Below the pieces are notes generated by a model. It worked only from the letters and a program-made list of their open reading frames with translations, did no database searches and was not told the origin of the DNA. 64,000 nucleotides of DNA from Balneolia bacterium. GTDB lineage: Bacteria; Bacteroidota; Rhodothermia; Balneolales; Cyclonatronaceae. The translations under genes were made by a program, and so were the position numbers. How positions within the stretch are numbered: position 1 is the stretch's first letter; every line of letters begins with the position of its first letter. Shown here piece by piece: positions 19,973 to 27,080 of this stretch. Location of the stretch: NCBI GenBank assembly GCA_022565795.1, contig JAIUMA010000011.1:17768-81767 (forward strand), in the 5' to 3' direction.

Positions 19973-20782
19973 CTACCACATTCCACCGAACATTAGGGTG
20001 ATGGTAGGTGTGAGGAATAATGTCTGCGCATCGAAGCCTTCTCCACGTATTACGCTTGCTCCCTGTTGAGTAACCTCAAGTCTGTTTGGCTCCATAATCT
20101 GAATACCCTGCGGATAGTACTGGGCCATCACCCCGAACTCCAGAGCAGTAAGTGTGGAGAAAGTTGTTCCAAAATCAATCGTTGCCGAAAACTTGCCCGA
20201 ATAACCCGTTTTCCAACTGCCGTCGCTCCAGCCCTGGAATACATCATAAATACGACTATCCGGAAGCTGAACCTGGGCAGGAAGACCGTCTGGTGCGATC
20301 CTGTCTTCGAAGTATGGATAGGCAAATGAGAAAGCCACACCTCCCATACCGGTCAAAAACACTCTGAAATTATCATCTATATAATTTGCCAGAATTCTGT
20401 GCCGAACGCCTGTCATTACCGGGAAGTTGAATACTCTCTGAAATTTATTCGGAATAAGCTGCTGGCCGAAGAAGAAAAAGGTTTGCTCTCGTGGATCCTT
20501 GAGCGTACCGAATCCACCTTCTGTTACCCATTCCGTATTTCTGGCTAATACCCTGCGATACTGTCCTGAAATTGAGAATCCATAATTGGTTACGTTTAAA
20601 TTGAACGTAGCACCGTTTCTCAAATCAAAATCCAGTGGGCTCTGTGGGGCTGCCTTCGATCTTATTTCCGGCTCTATGTTGTTTTGGGCGTACGCGTTGT
20701 TGGCTGTAAATGATTGCGCCAGAACAAAGACTGCAAGAGCGATCAGAAAGACGCCGGACTTATACTGAAAAAAAGGTGTCAT
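19973..20782 (-). CDS. Exported protein, probably an outer-membrane beta-barrel
   Basis: A 269-aa protein starting with a signal peptide that ends near NNAYAQNN. The mature part alternates polar and hydrophobic residues with many aromatics (FNLNVTNYGFSISGQYRRVL, LEFGVMAQYYPQGIQ, LTPTITLMFGGMW) and ends in an aromatic residue, as outer-membrane barrels do. The ATG at 20782 is preferred to one 22 codons upstream because it places the signal peptide at the N-terminus. I recognise no specific family. Function is unknown. Confidence 0.65.
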   Translation of the reverse strand: MTPFFQYKSGVFLIALAVFVLAQSFTANNAYAQNNIEPEIRSKAAPQSPLDFDLRNGATFNLNVTNYGFSISGQYRRVLARNTEWVTEGGFGTLKDPREQTFFFFGQQLIPNKFQRVFNFPVMTGVRHRILANYIDDNFRVFLTGMGGVAFSFAYPYFEDRIAPDGLPAQVQLPDSRIYDVFQGWSDGSWKTGYSGKFSATIDFGTTFSTLTALEFGVMAQYYPQGIQIMEPNRLEVTQQGASVIRGEGFDAQTLFLTPTITLMFGGMW

Positions 20783-21058
20783 AAACAGAATTACTGTTTT
20801 GAAATTGTTTGAAATTTCTTTATATCGTGGTTCAAATTCGAACGGCACTACATCAAGACAAAAACCGTTCAGATTATAACTAGAGAATATAACCGTACTT
20901 GTCTGAAATTGTTCTCTGTGTTTTTGCGCTAACTGGCAGTTCGATCAACTTTTGATTATGCACGCTAACGCATTTGCCCGGAATTCCATTTCAGTCGATT
21001 TAATTAATGTACGACTTCTAAATTCTATTCCAATTAACGGAAATTCAAGATATAAGGT

Positions 21059-21457
21059 ATGGATACCATCAGAAAATTTGTGATGTACGGACCTGCTGAC
21101 ACCCTCGAGCGCTTCGGGCAGCAGCTATCAGACGCAACGAAGCCTCAGTACTCATTTAAACATGAGTGCGAAAAATCCAAAGATGAGGTTATTGTTTACA
21201 TCTACGAGGAACACCGTAAGCTCATTAACTCCAGCACAACGGTATCGGTACTGATTAAGCGTATTAAAGACAAACTCGACATAGATTTTGTTATAACAGG
21301 CGGACGCATGGGCTTCCGCGGCAGCTCATCGGCCAGCGACAATGTAGAACCGCTCATACAGGACGTAGTCTATAATTTCATTATTGAGTTTAACGAGCGC
21401 CATGGTTTAACCATACAGGAAAGCAAAGTCGTAGAAGACAAGGAAGAGAATGCCTGA
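21059..21457 (+). CDS. Conserved-looking protein of unknown function
   Basis: A 132-aa soluble, charged protein with no signal peptide or membrane helix. It has a middle segment RKLINSSTTVSVLIKRIKDKLDIDFVITGG and an acidic end. I do not recognise it. Its stop lies 8 bp inside prmC, so the two are translationally coupled, and the pair is directly upstream of the replication origin and dnaA. An ACT- or ferredoxin-like alpha/beta fold is possible from the pattern of strands and helices, but that is speculation. Confidence 0.65.
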   Translation: MDTIRKFVMYGPADTLERFGQQLSDATKPQYSFKHECEKSKDEVIVYIYEEHRKLINSSTTVSVLIKRIKDKLDIDFVITGGRMGFRGSSSASDNVEPLIQDVVYNFIIEFNERHGLTIQESKVVEDKEENA

Positions 21458-22334
21458 TGCCCCTGCCCCTCATGAGTGGACCGTGCTCCGCATGCTTGAG
21501 TGGGCAACCGAGTATTTCGAAAACCGAAAAATACCGTCACCGAGACTGAGTATTGAATGGCTTCTTGCTGATGCTCTCGGATGCAGAAGGCTCGATCTTT
21601 ACCTGAAGTACGACAGGCCACTGAGCCCGGAAGAGCTGGCTGTTGTAAAGCCGTTAATACTGCGACGTGCAAAACATGAGCCCCTTCAATATATCACGGG
21701 TAAAACGGATTTTTTTGGTCTTGAAATCATCTGCCGACCGGCTGCTCTCATTCCACGTCCGGAAACGGAGCAGCTTGTCGAGCGAATCCTTGAGGATTAT
21801 CCCGAGGACCAGCCGATCCGCGTGCTGGATATAGGAACCGGAACCGGATGCATACCGATTGCGCTCAAGCATGAGCGATCAACTTGGGATGTTACCGGAT
21901 GTGATATCAGTGTGGAAGCCCTTGAGCTGGCAAAAGAAAATGCCGCTGCCCACGAGCTTGACCTCCATTTTATCGAACATGACTTGTTCAGTCCCCAATG
22001 GGTCAGGGATCCGGAAGCCCGGTTTGACATTATTGTATCCAATCCACCATACATTCCGAATACCGAAAAGCCTTTAATCGATAAGGAAGTAAGGGACTAC
22101 GAGCCGGGACTTGCGCTGTTCCATGAAAACGTGATTTCCGTATACAGAGCTGTAGCGAGTTTTGCATCTTTGCACCTGAATAGCAAGGGTCGGCTTTACC
22201 TCGAAATACATGAGAATCTTGGACCAGGAATCCTGCCCGAAATAACCGCAAATAGCCTAAGTCCCGAACTTCTTCAGGACTATTCCGGCAAGGATCGTAT
22301 GATATGTGCCCAGCGCACACATACGAATGAGTAA
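21450..22334 (+). CDS. prmC: Peptide chain release factor N5-glutamine methyltransferase
   Basis: Methylates the Gln of the GGQ motif in RF1/RF2, improving translation termination. The 294-aa protein has the N-terminal helical PrmC domain, the SAM-binding DIGTGTGCIPIAL motif and the catalytic NPPYIP motif that defines the PrmC/HemK family. It overlaps the upstream unknown gene by 8 bp and is followed by the origin region. prfC, another release-factor gene, is elsewhere in the window at 54.4 kb. Confidence 0.94.
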   Translation: MPDAPAPHEWTVLRMLEWATEYFENRKIPSPRLSIEWLLADALGCRRLDLYLKYDRPLSPEELAVVKPLILRRAKHEPLQYITGKTDFFGLEIICRPAALIPRPETEQLVERILEDYPEDQPIRVLDIGTGTGCIPIALKHERSTWDVTGCDISVEALELAKENAAAHELDLHFIEHDLFSPQWVRDPEARFDIIVSNPPYIPNTEKPLIDKEVRDYEPGLALFHENVISVYRAVASFASLHLNSKGRLYLEIHENLGPGILPEITANSLSPELLQDYSGKDRMICAQRTHTNE

Positions 22335-22654
22335 AATGTGGATAACTTGTAGATAACTTTTTTATCGTGCGACAGTCGCATCCGGACCGGAGCCGCAACC
22401 CTTGTTACGCTATTGTTAACAGCTGTCAAGCCCTATTCCAGCGAACCTTGATATTTTCCTCATTTTATTTAAAATCATATATTTAGGATAGGTTGATATA
22501 GTGTGGATAACTCGTGGCCACGCGACCGCGCCACTTTTGACTTATAGTAAATTTATCCTCATCTTTGGCACAGTTCATCCACCAGGCCATAAGGCAAATC
22601 TGTGGATAACCCAGTGTACCCAGGTTATTTTTACATTTTTTATAAACGGTTTTC
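22335..22654. other. oriC: Probable chromosomal replication origin (oriC)
   Basis: A 320-bp gene-free stretch just upstream of dnaA. It carries three perfect DnaA boxes in one orientation (TGTGGATAA at 22337-22345, 22502-22510 and 22601-22609), a one-mismatch box at 22348-22356 (TGTAGATAA), and an AT-rich tract at about 22449-22500 that could be the unwinding element. A box cluster, an AT-rich tract and dnaA adjacency together are the usual signature of an origin. DnaA autoregulation is an alternative or added role. Confidence 0.75.
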
Positions 22655-24139
22655 GTGTCGCAACAGGAGTTACTAACGGTGTCTAATGAGTTAGCACAAG
22701 AAAAATGGCAGCATTGTCTTGATATTATAAAAGACAATGTGAATGCTCAAAAATTTTCGGCTTGGTTTGAGCCCATCAAACCACTTAGAATGGAGGGGCA
22801 AACGCTCACCATACAGGTTCCGTCGCAATTCTGGTATGAGTGGCTGGAGGAGCATTATTACAGCATCCTTCGCACAACCATCACGCGTGTAATAGGAAAG
22901 GACGGTAAGCTGCAATATTCCATCAAAGTGGAAAACAAAGCCAGCACATATGATGATGGCGGTGGTGCGTCTGTCCGTCTGCCGCAAAGGCCTACTCCCC
23001 CGCAGTATGGTAATGACAATTCTTTGAATGATGTCCCCCAATACCAGCCGAATCAGATTCAGAATCCTTTTGTGATTCCAGGAATTCAAAAGCACCGCCT
23101 GAATTCAAATCTGAACTCCAACTACGTTTTTGATCGCTTCATTGAAGGCGACTGCAACAGGCTCGCTCGTTCTGCAGGAATGGCGATTGCTGAAAATCCG
23201 GGCAAGAACTCATTCAATCCGTTTTTTATTTATGGCGGTACGGGACTGGGTAAAACCCACCTCACTCAGAGCATCGGTAATAAAATTCGTCAAGACTACG
23301 GAAACGAAAAAAACATACTGTACACCACCTCCGACGACTTCACCAACGAGTTTGTTCAGGCCATACGGAACAACCGGGCCAGCGAGTTTTCGATGCTGTA
23401 CAGAAACATCGATGTCCTCATAATCGATGACATTCAGTTCTTTAGCGGTAAGGAGAAAACACAGGAAGAGTTTTTCCACATCTTCAATGCGCTTCATCAG
23501 GAAGGCAAGCAGATCATTCTTACCAGCGATCGTGCACCAAAGGACATTCCGGACATTCAGGAACGCCTCATTTCCCGTTTTAACTGGGGGCTGACCGCCG
23601 ATGTTCAAATGCCCGATTACGAGACCCGCTATGCTATTCTGGAGCGCAAAGCGCTGGATAACGGCATCGAGTTTGATCCGCAGATTTTCGAATTCATTGC
23701 CACCAACTTTAAGTCCAGCGTACGCGATCTGGAAGGTGCCATCATAAAGCTTCTCGCGGCATCATCCCTGCAGCATCTTGATGTAATTGACCTGCCGATG
23801 GCTAAACGTATCCTCAAGGATATGATTAAGGAGACCAACAAGCAGGTTACGATCGAGAATATTCAGGCGCACGTTTGTGAATACTTTGGTATAGATACCA
23901 ACAAAGTGCGCGAAAAAACGCGGAAGCAGGAAATTGTTGAAGCACGTCAGATTGCCATGTACTTATCCAAGCGCCTCACTAAAGCCAGCCTGAAATCCAT
24001 TGGTCTACAGTTTGGTGGCCGGGATCACTCTACGGTTATCCATGCGATTTCCACGATTGAAGACCGCATATCGACCAGTCCGCGCCACGATCAGATTGTG
24101 AAGGACATCCAGCAGAAAATCGAGCTGGCCAGTCTTTAA
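22655..24139 (+). CDS. dnaA: Chromosomal replication initiator protein DnaA
   Basis: AAA+ initiator that binds DnaA boxes and melts the origin. Domain I is at residues 10-90 (WQHCLDIIKDNVNAQKFSAWFEP), domain II is a Pro/Asn/Gln-rich linker, and domain III has Walker A GGTGLGKTHL and Walker B VLIIDDIQFF. Domain IV ends with the DNA-binding signature FGGRDHSTVIHA. The start is ambiguous: GTG at 22655 gives 494 aa, while GTG at 22679 follows an AGGAG at 9-bp distance and gives 486 aa, starting SNELAQEKW. Other genes here lack such sites, so the longer form is kept. Confidence 0.97.
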   Translation: MSQQELLTVSNELAQEKWQHCLDIIKDNVNAQKFSAWFEPIKPLRMEGQTLTIQVPSQFWYEWLEEHYYSILRTTITRVIGKDGKLQYSIKVENKASTYDDGGGASVRLPQRPTPPQYGNDNSLNDVPQYQPNQIQNPFVIPGIQKHRLNSNLNSNYVFDRFIEGDCNRLARSAGMAIAENPGKNSFNPFFIYGGTGLGKTHLTQSIGNKIRQDYGNEKNILYTTSDDFTNEFVQAIRNNRASEFSMLYRNIDVLIIDDIQFFSGKEKTQEEFFHIFNALHQEGKQIILTSDRAPKDIPDIQERLISRFNWGLTADVQMPDYETRYAILERKALDNGIEFDPQIFEFIATNFKSSVRDLEGAIIKLLAASSLQHLDVIDLPMAKRILKDMIKETNKQVTIENIQAHVCEYFGIDTNKVREKTRKQEIVEARQIAMYLSKRLTKASLKSIGLQFGGRDHSTVIHAISTIEDRISTSPRHDQIVKDIQQKIELASL

Positions 24140-24170
24140 CATACCCAACTTCAACGCGAGAACCTGAACC

Positions 24171-24530
24171 ATGGGCAAGCTTGAAATCCATAACCTGAAG
24201 TTCAGAGCCCTGCACGGACATGCTGATTTTGAGCGTGAAGCGGGTAATGATTTCTCAGTAGACGCAATCTTCGAAACCGGTCTCAGCAATGCAGGTAAAA
24301 GCGATAACCTGGCCTTTGCGCTTGATTATTCCAAAGCCTGCCAGAGCATTTCAGAAGTAATAAACGGTGAATCTGTAAAGCTGATCGAAACGCTTTTGTT
24401 CCGCATAGGCGAATCGCTAATGGAAACATTTCCCGAAGTAGTGCGTCTGGAAGTTCGCCTCAGAAAGCATAAGCCCCCCATGCCGGTAACGCCGGATTAC
24501 GTCGAAATCTCTGAAGTGTGGCAAAGGTAG
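24171..24530 (+). CDS. folB: Dihydroneopterin aldolase
   Basis: Folate-pathway enzyme cleaving 7,8-dihydroneopterin to 6-hydroxymethyl-dihydropterin and glycolaldehyde. The 119-aa length, FRALHGHADFEREAGNDFSVD, the DYSKACQSISEVI segment and the C-terminal RKHKPPMP motif fit FolB. It ends 13 bp inside folK, so the two consecutive pathway enzymes are translationally coupled. It follows dnaA by 31 bp. Confidence 0.93.
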   Translation: MGKLEIHNLKFRALHGHADFEREAGNDFSVDAIFETGLSNAGKSDNLAFALDYSKACQSISEVINGESVKLIETLLFRIGESLMETFPEVVRLEVRLRKHKPPMPVTPDYVEISEVWQR

Positions 24531-25012
24531 TTATTGCGCTTGGGAGCAATCTCGGCGACCGTCTCCGGTATATGAGTGAAGCTCTGGCTTTCTGCAATGA
24601 AATCAGCACACCGGGAAAAAGGGTGATGGCGTCATCCTTGTATGAAAGCGATCCGGTTGGCATTGCCAATCAGCCTTTTCTGAATGCAGTACTGTCATTT
24701 CATACCGAGCTCCCTCCTGAAGATCTGCTCTGTCGCCTAAAAAGTCATGAAACTGAGGCAGGGAGAAATCCTGATGCACCCCGATGGAGCAACCGGCCCG
24801 TTGATCTTGATATTATCGGGTATGACGCCATCATCCTGCAAAAAAAAAATTTAGTTATTCCCCATGCATCGTATCCTGAGCGCCTCTTTGTGCTGTTGCC
24901 ATTGCAGGAAATTGAGCCGGAATGGGTTGATCCTTTGAGTGGACTGGCCATAGACACCCTCATACAAAATGCACCCAATTTGAGGGTTTACAAAACCTCT
25001 TTAAAGTGGTAG
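24518..25012 (+). CDS. folK: 2-amino-4-hydroxy-6-hydroxymethyldihydropteridine pyrophosphokinase
   Basis: HPPK transfers pyrophosphate from ATP to the FolB product. Starting from a GTG inside the end of folB, it reads VVIALGSNLGDR at the N-terminus, the LYESDPVG and QPFLNAVL blocks, and the RWSNRPVDLDII signature. 164 aa is the normal length. A poly-A run of nine at about 24840 lies inside the gene and would be a frameshift-prone spot. folP is not in the window. Confidence 0.94.
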   Translation: MAKVVIALGSNLGDRLRYMSEALAFCNEISTPGKRVMASSLYESDPVGIANQPFLNAVLSFHTELPPEDLLCRLKSHETEAGRNPDAPRWSNRPVDLDIIGYDAIILQKKNLVIPHASYPERLFVLLPLQEIEPEWVDPLSGLAIDTLIQNAPNLRVYKTSLKW

Positions 25013-25021
25013 ATTTTACGC

Positions 25022-25657
25022 GTGAATAAATTTGACTATATCGCAATCGAAGGGGTCATCGGGGCGGGCAAAACCTCCCTTGCAACCATGCTCTCCAGAC
25101 GCCATAGCGCCCGGCTCGTACTCGAGGAATTTGAGGAAAATCCCTTTCTCCCCAAATTTTATGAAGATCGTGAGCGCTATGCCTTCCAAACCCAGCTCAC
25201 TTTTCTGGCCAGCCGTTTTAATCAGCAGCAGAAGCTTTTTGAAAAAGATATGTTTCAGGAGCTGATTGTATCGGACTATATATTTGATAAAGACCGTATT
25301 TTTGCCCGGCTGAACCTGAGCGACGATGAGCTGGCGCTGTATGACAAAATTTATCAGATTATGAGCGGCATTGCAGCCAAGCCCGACCTCATGGTGTTTA
25401 TACAGTGCAGCGTAGACCGGCTGATGGAAAACATCCGTAAGCGCGGCAGATCGTATGAGCAACAGATATCGGAGGACTACCTCACCGAGCTTAATGATTC
25501 ATATAATCATTTTTTCAAACATTACGACAAATCGCCCGTTCTGATAATTCGCGCAAGCGATATTGACTTTGTGAACAACGATAGCCATTTCGAATTCATC
25601 GAGCACCATATTTTTAACGAGCCCATTACCCAGGACAGACTTTACATTAAGCCCTGA
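25022..25657 (+). CDS. Deoxynucleoside kinase (dGK/dAK-like)
   Basis: Salvage kinase phosphorylating deoxynucleosides. The P-loop is GVIGAGKTS at residues 11-19. Family blocks include EEFEENPFLPKFYED (substrate-binding Glu), the YIFDKDRIFA motif corresponding to the DRS/DRY region, and the lid RKRGRSYEQQI. 211 aa is typical of the bacterial dNK family. It uses a GTG start 9 bp after folK and its stop overlaps the next start by 1 bp, so it belongs to the dnaA-folB-folK run of genes. Confidence 0.88.
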   Translation: MNKFDYIAIEGVIGAGKTSLATMLSRRHSARLVLEEFEENPFLPKFYEDRERYAFQTQLTFLASRFNQQQKLFEKDMFQELIVSDYIFDKDRIFARLNLSDDELALYDKIYQIMSGIAAKPDLMVFIQCSVDRLMENIRKRGRSYEQQISEDYLTELNDSYNHFFKHYDKSPVLIIRASDIDFVNNDSHFEFIEHHIFNEPITQDRLYIKP

Positions 25658-25878
25658 TGCGATATCTACTGTTTTTTATTGTCGTTTTTCTCCTCATCCG
25701 CTGGTTAAGCCACGCGTATTTCAACCGCCCCTCTGTTCGCGGACCCAGAAACAACAGAGCGGATAATAGAGCATCAAAACCTGGTAAAAGTCCGTCCGAC
25801 CGGTTCGGTCATATTGAAGATGCCGACTACGAAGTTCTGGATGATGAAGAGAAGTCTGAAACGCGCAGCAGAGAGTAA
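25657..25878 (+). CDS. Small single-pass membrane protein
   Basis: A 73-aa protein with one hydrophobic helix (LLFFIVVFLLIRWL at residues 4-17), a basic middle and an acidic end (IEDADYEVLDDEE). The arrangement resembles the small DUF4834-type proteins of Bacteroidota that end in an acidic DYEE-like motif, but the match is by eye. Its start overlaps the kinase stop by 1 bp (TGATG), so it is co-translated with it. Confidence 0.65.
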   Translation: MRYLLFFIVVFLLIRWLSHAYFNRPSVRGPRNNRADNRASKPGKSPSDRFGHIEDADYEVLDDEEKSETRSRE

Positions 25879-25935
25879 TCGAAAAAGGCTCAAATATCCT
25901 GTTTCGAATAGCTTCAATTTTTAGCAATGAGGCTA

Positions 25936-25967
25936 TTGCGAAAGGGTCGGTTTTCTTCTTATATTTA
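25936..25967 (+). promoter_or_regulatory. Bacteroidota-type promoter of tRNA-Leu(GAG)
   Basis: A TTG at 25936-25938, 21 bp, then TATATTTA at 25960-25967. This matches TTG/TAnnTTTG except for the last base. The expected transcription start falls almost at the 5' end of the tRNA. Confidence 0.45.
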
Positions 25968-25973
25968 AAATCT

Positions 25974-26057
25974 GCCCTGGTGGTGAAATTGGTAGACACG
26001 CCATCTTGAGGGGGTGGTGCTGGCAACGGCGTGCTGGTTCGAGTCCAGTCCAGGGCA
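25974..26057 (+). tRNA. tRNA-Leu, anticodon GAG
   Basis: The cloverleaf can be folded by eye. Acceptor arms are GCCCTGG and CCAGGGC, the D loop is typical of tRNA-Leu (AAATTGGTAGA), and the anticodon stem CCATC/GGTGG holds the loop TTGAGGG with anticodon GAG at 26008-26010. There is a long variable arm (class II) and a T arm with TTCGAGT. The discriminator is A and CCA is not encoded. It has its own promoter and terminator, and its last 33 nt recur 351 bp downstream in a broken copy. Confidence 0.95.
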
Positions 26058-26071
26058 CAACGATTAAATTT

Positions 26072-26111
26072 AAAGGCTTCTTAGACATTTTGTTTATGAA
26101 GCCTTTTTTTT
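26072..26111 (+). terminator. Terminator of tRNA-Leu(GAG)
   Basis: Arms AAAGGCTTC and GAAGCCTTT around a 17-nt loop, followed by a T run. Confidence 0.8.
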
Positions 26112-26131
26112 GAATGCAATCCCCGTGAGCT

Positions 26132-26377
26132 ATGTATTTCGTTTACGCAATAAAAAGTACTCACAAAAATTATATCTACGTAGGGATAACCTCAGATTTA
26201 CAGCGGCGGATAGACCAGCACAACAAGGGCTATGAAAAATCAACAAAACCATATGCCCCGTTCGAGTTGATCTATAAAGAAGAGCAGCCAGACAGAAAGC
26301 AGGCGCGAATCAGGGAGAAATACCTTAAATCTGCCGCCGGAAAAAGGTTCCTTCGATCTCTTATTCAAAGCCCTTAA
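26132..26377 (+). CDS. GIY-YIG nuclease-domain protein (URI type)
   Basis: An 81-aa single-domain GIY-YIG protein. FVYAIKS and YIYVGITSDLQRRIDQHN form the GIY..YIG core with the conserved Arg, and YEKSTKPYAPFELIY with the Glu region follows. Such small UvrC-like domains are common in Bacteroidota and often lie next to tRNA genes; function is mostly unknown, with mobile-endonuclease or repair roles suggested. It lies 20 bp after the tRNA-Leu terminator. Its TAA stop is formed inside the start of a second copy of the tRNA 3' end. A decayed paralogue follows within 170 bp. Confidence 0.85.
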   Translation: MYFVYAIKSTHKNYIYVGITSDLQRRIDQHNKGYEKSTKPYAPFELIYKEEQPDRKQARIREKYLKSAAGKRFLRSLIQSP

Positions 26378-26462
26378 CGGCGTGCTGGTTCGAGCCTGCC
26401 TGACTGCCCTCAAGACTTCTTTTCTACATCGATACACGGCAGGCAGGTCCAGTCCAGGGCAC
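26376..26462 (+). repeat. Interrupted second copy of the tRNA-Leu(GAG) 3' end
   Basis: AACGGCGTGCTGGTTCGAG (26376-26394) and TCCAGTCCAGGGCAC (26448-26462) together repeat 26025-26058 of the intact tRNA without a mismatch. A 53-bp insert breaks the copy in the T loop. The repeat sits directly at the end of the GIY-YIG gene, so it looks like the right-hand junction of an event that duplicated the tRNA end. Confidence 0.85.
26395..26447. mobile_element. 53-bp insert with 8-bp terminal inverted repeats
   Basis: The sequence interrupting the tRNA remnant starts CCTGCCTG and ends CAGGCAGG, a perfect 8-bp terminal inverted repeat. It has no coding capacity. It looks like a miniature palindromic element, or a hairpin-forming repeat inserted after the duplication. 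No second copy was found in the window. Confidence 0.45.
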
Positions 26463-26479
26463 TCCAAGAAAAAATATTT

Positions 26480-26515
26480 AAGGCTTCACAAACTTCGGTT
26501 TGTGGAGCCTTTTTT
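26480..26515 (+). terminator. Terminator behind the tRNA remnant, with TTCG tetraloop
   Basis: AAGGCTTCACAAAC, loop TTCG, GTTTGTGGAGCCTT, then T5: a long stem with one G-U pair and a C(TTCG)G tetraloop. Its position mirrors the terminator behind the intact tRNA. Confidence 0.85.
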
Positions 26516-26538
26516 GATGGTTGAAACAGTTATCAGCC

Positions 26539-26667
26539 ATGTATTTCCTCAAAAGCAAGAATCGAAACTACATCTATGTTGGAATTACCTCTGATCTTAA
26601 CAGGCGGATTTAAGAACCTAATAAAGGCTTTGAGAAAACGACAAAGCCATATGCACCTTTAAGTTCG
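26539..26667 (+). pseudogene. Decayed GIY-YIG gene copy
   Basis: An ATG-initiated frame reads MYFLKSK, then NYIYVGITSDLNRRI, then a TAA stop at 26611-26613. In the same frame beyond the stop, the sequence continues with NKGFEKTTKPYAP, parallel to NKGYEKSTKPYAP of the intact gene at 26132. Four codons are missing near the start (VYAI), and homology ends after PYAP. Base identity to the intact copy is only moderate, so the copies are old or of separate origin. With the tRNA remnant and terminator before it, it shows a repeated tRNA-end/terminator/GIY-YIG module. Confidence 0.75.
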
Positions 26668-26752
26668 AAAAAACAGCTCATTTGCCGCTTTATACATTAT
26701 GCTTTCTAGCGCAACACCAGCTGGCGCAGAGGATTTAACCTATACTTTGGCG

Positions 26753-26783
26753 TTGATTCACATTGTTTCAAGTCGTATATTTG
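26753..26783 (+). promoter_or_regulatory. Bacteroidota-type promoter of tRNA-Leu(UAG)
   Basis: TTG at 26753-26755, a 20-bp spacer, and TATATTTG at 26776-26783. This is an exact match to the TTG/TAnnTTTG pattern used by the Bacteroidota housekeeping sigma factor. The tRNA begins 54 bp downstream. Confidence 0.65.
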
Positions 26784-26836
26784 TAATCTTGTTAAAAACG
26801 CAGTTATAGTATTTCACAATGGCTGCGTTTCGGAAT

Positions 26837-26922
26837 GCGAGAGTGGTGGAATTGGTAGACACGCTAGATTTAGGATCTAGTGCTGCTAAGGCGTGGGGGT
26901 TCGAGTCCCCCCTCTCGTACCA
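26837..26922 (+). tRNA. tRNA-Leu, anticodon UAG
   Basis: Class II tRNA. Acceptor arms are GCGAGAG and CTCTCGT, the D arm has AATTGGTAGA, and the anticodon stem CTAGA/TCTAG has the loop TTTAGGA with anticodon TAG at 26871-26873. There is a long variable arm and a T arm GGGGG-TTCGAGT-CCCCC. CCA is encoded at 26920-26922, unlike in the upstream tRNA-Leu. A terminator follows directly. Confidence 0.96.
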
Positions 26923-26923
26923 G

Positions 26924-26958
26924 AGTCAAACTGCTTCTTTTGGCAGTTTGACTTTTTT
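26924..26958 (+). terminator. Terminator of tRNA-Leu(UAG)
   Basis: A perfect 11-bp stem, AGTCAAACTGC and GCAGTTTGACT, with a short T-rich loop, followed by T6. Confidence 0.88.
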
Positions 26959-27080
26959 ATCTTAATCCACCGGAGAGATCTCCACCGCCCGACTGACCCT
27001 CAGGCGTTTCAGGACACCATTATTTTGCTAAACTCTCCGGGCTGCACAGCATACGAATACATTAATCCCATCTTTTTTCT

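Noticed and set aside
22665..22681. Shine-Dalgarno-led alternative dnaA start (GTG at 22679)
   Set aside because: AGGAG spacing is good, but other genes here do not use such sites, so it is mentioned as an alternative rather than chosen.
26382..26594. 70-codon frame across the tRNA remnant and second terminator
   Set aside because: Passes through a tRNA copy and a strong terminator; no protein features.
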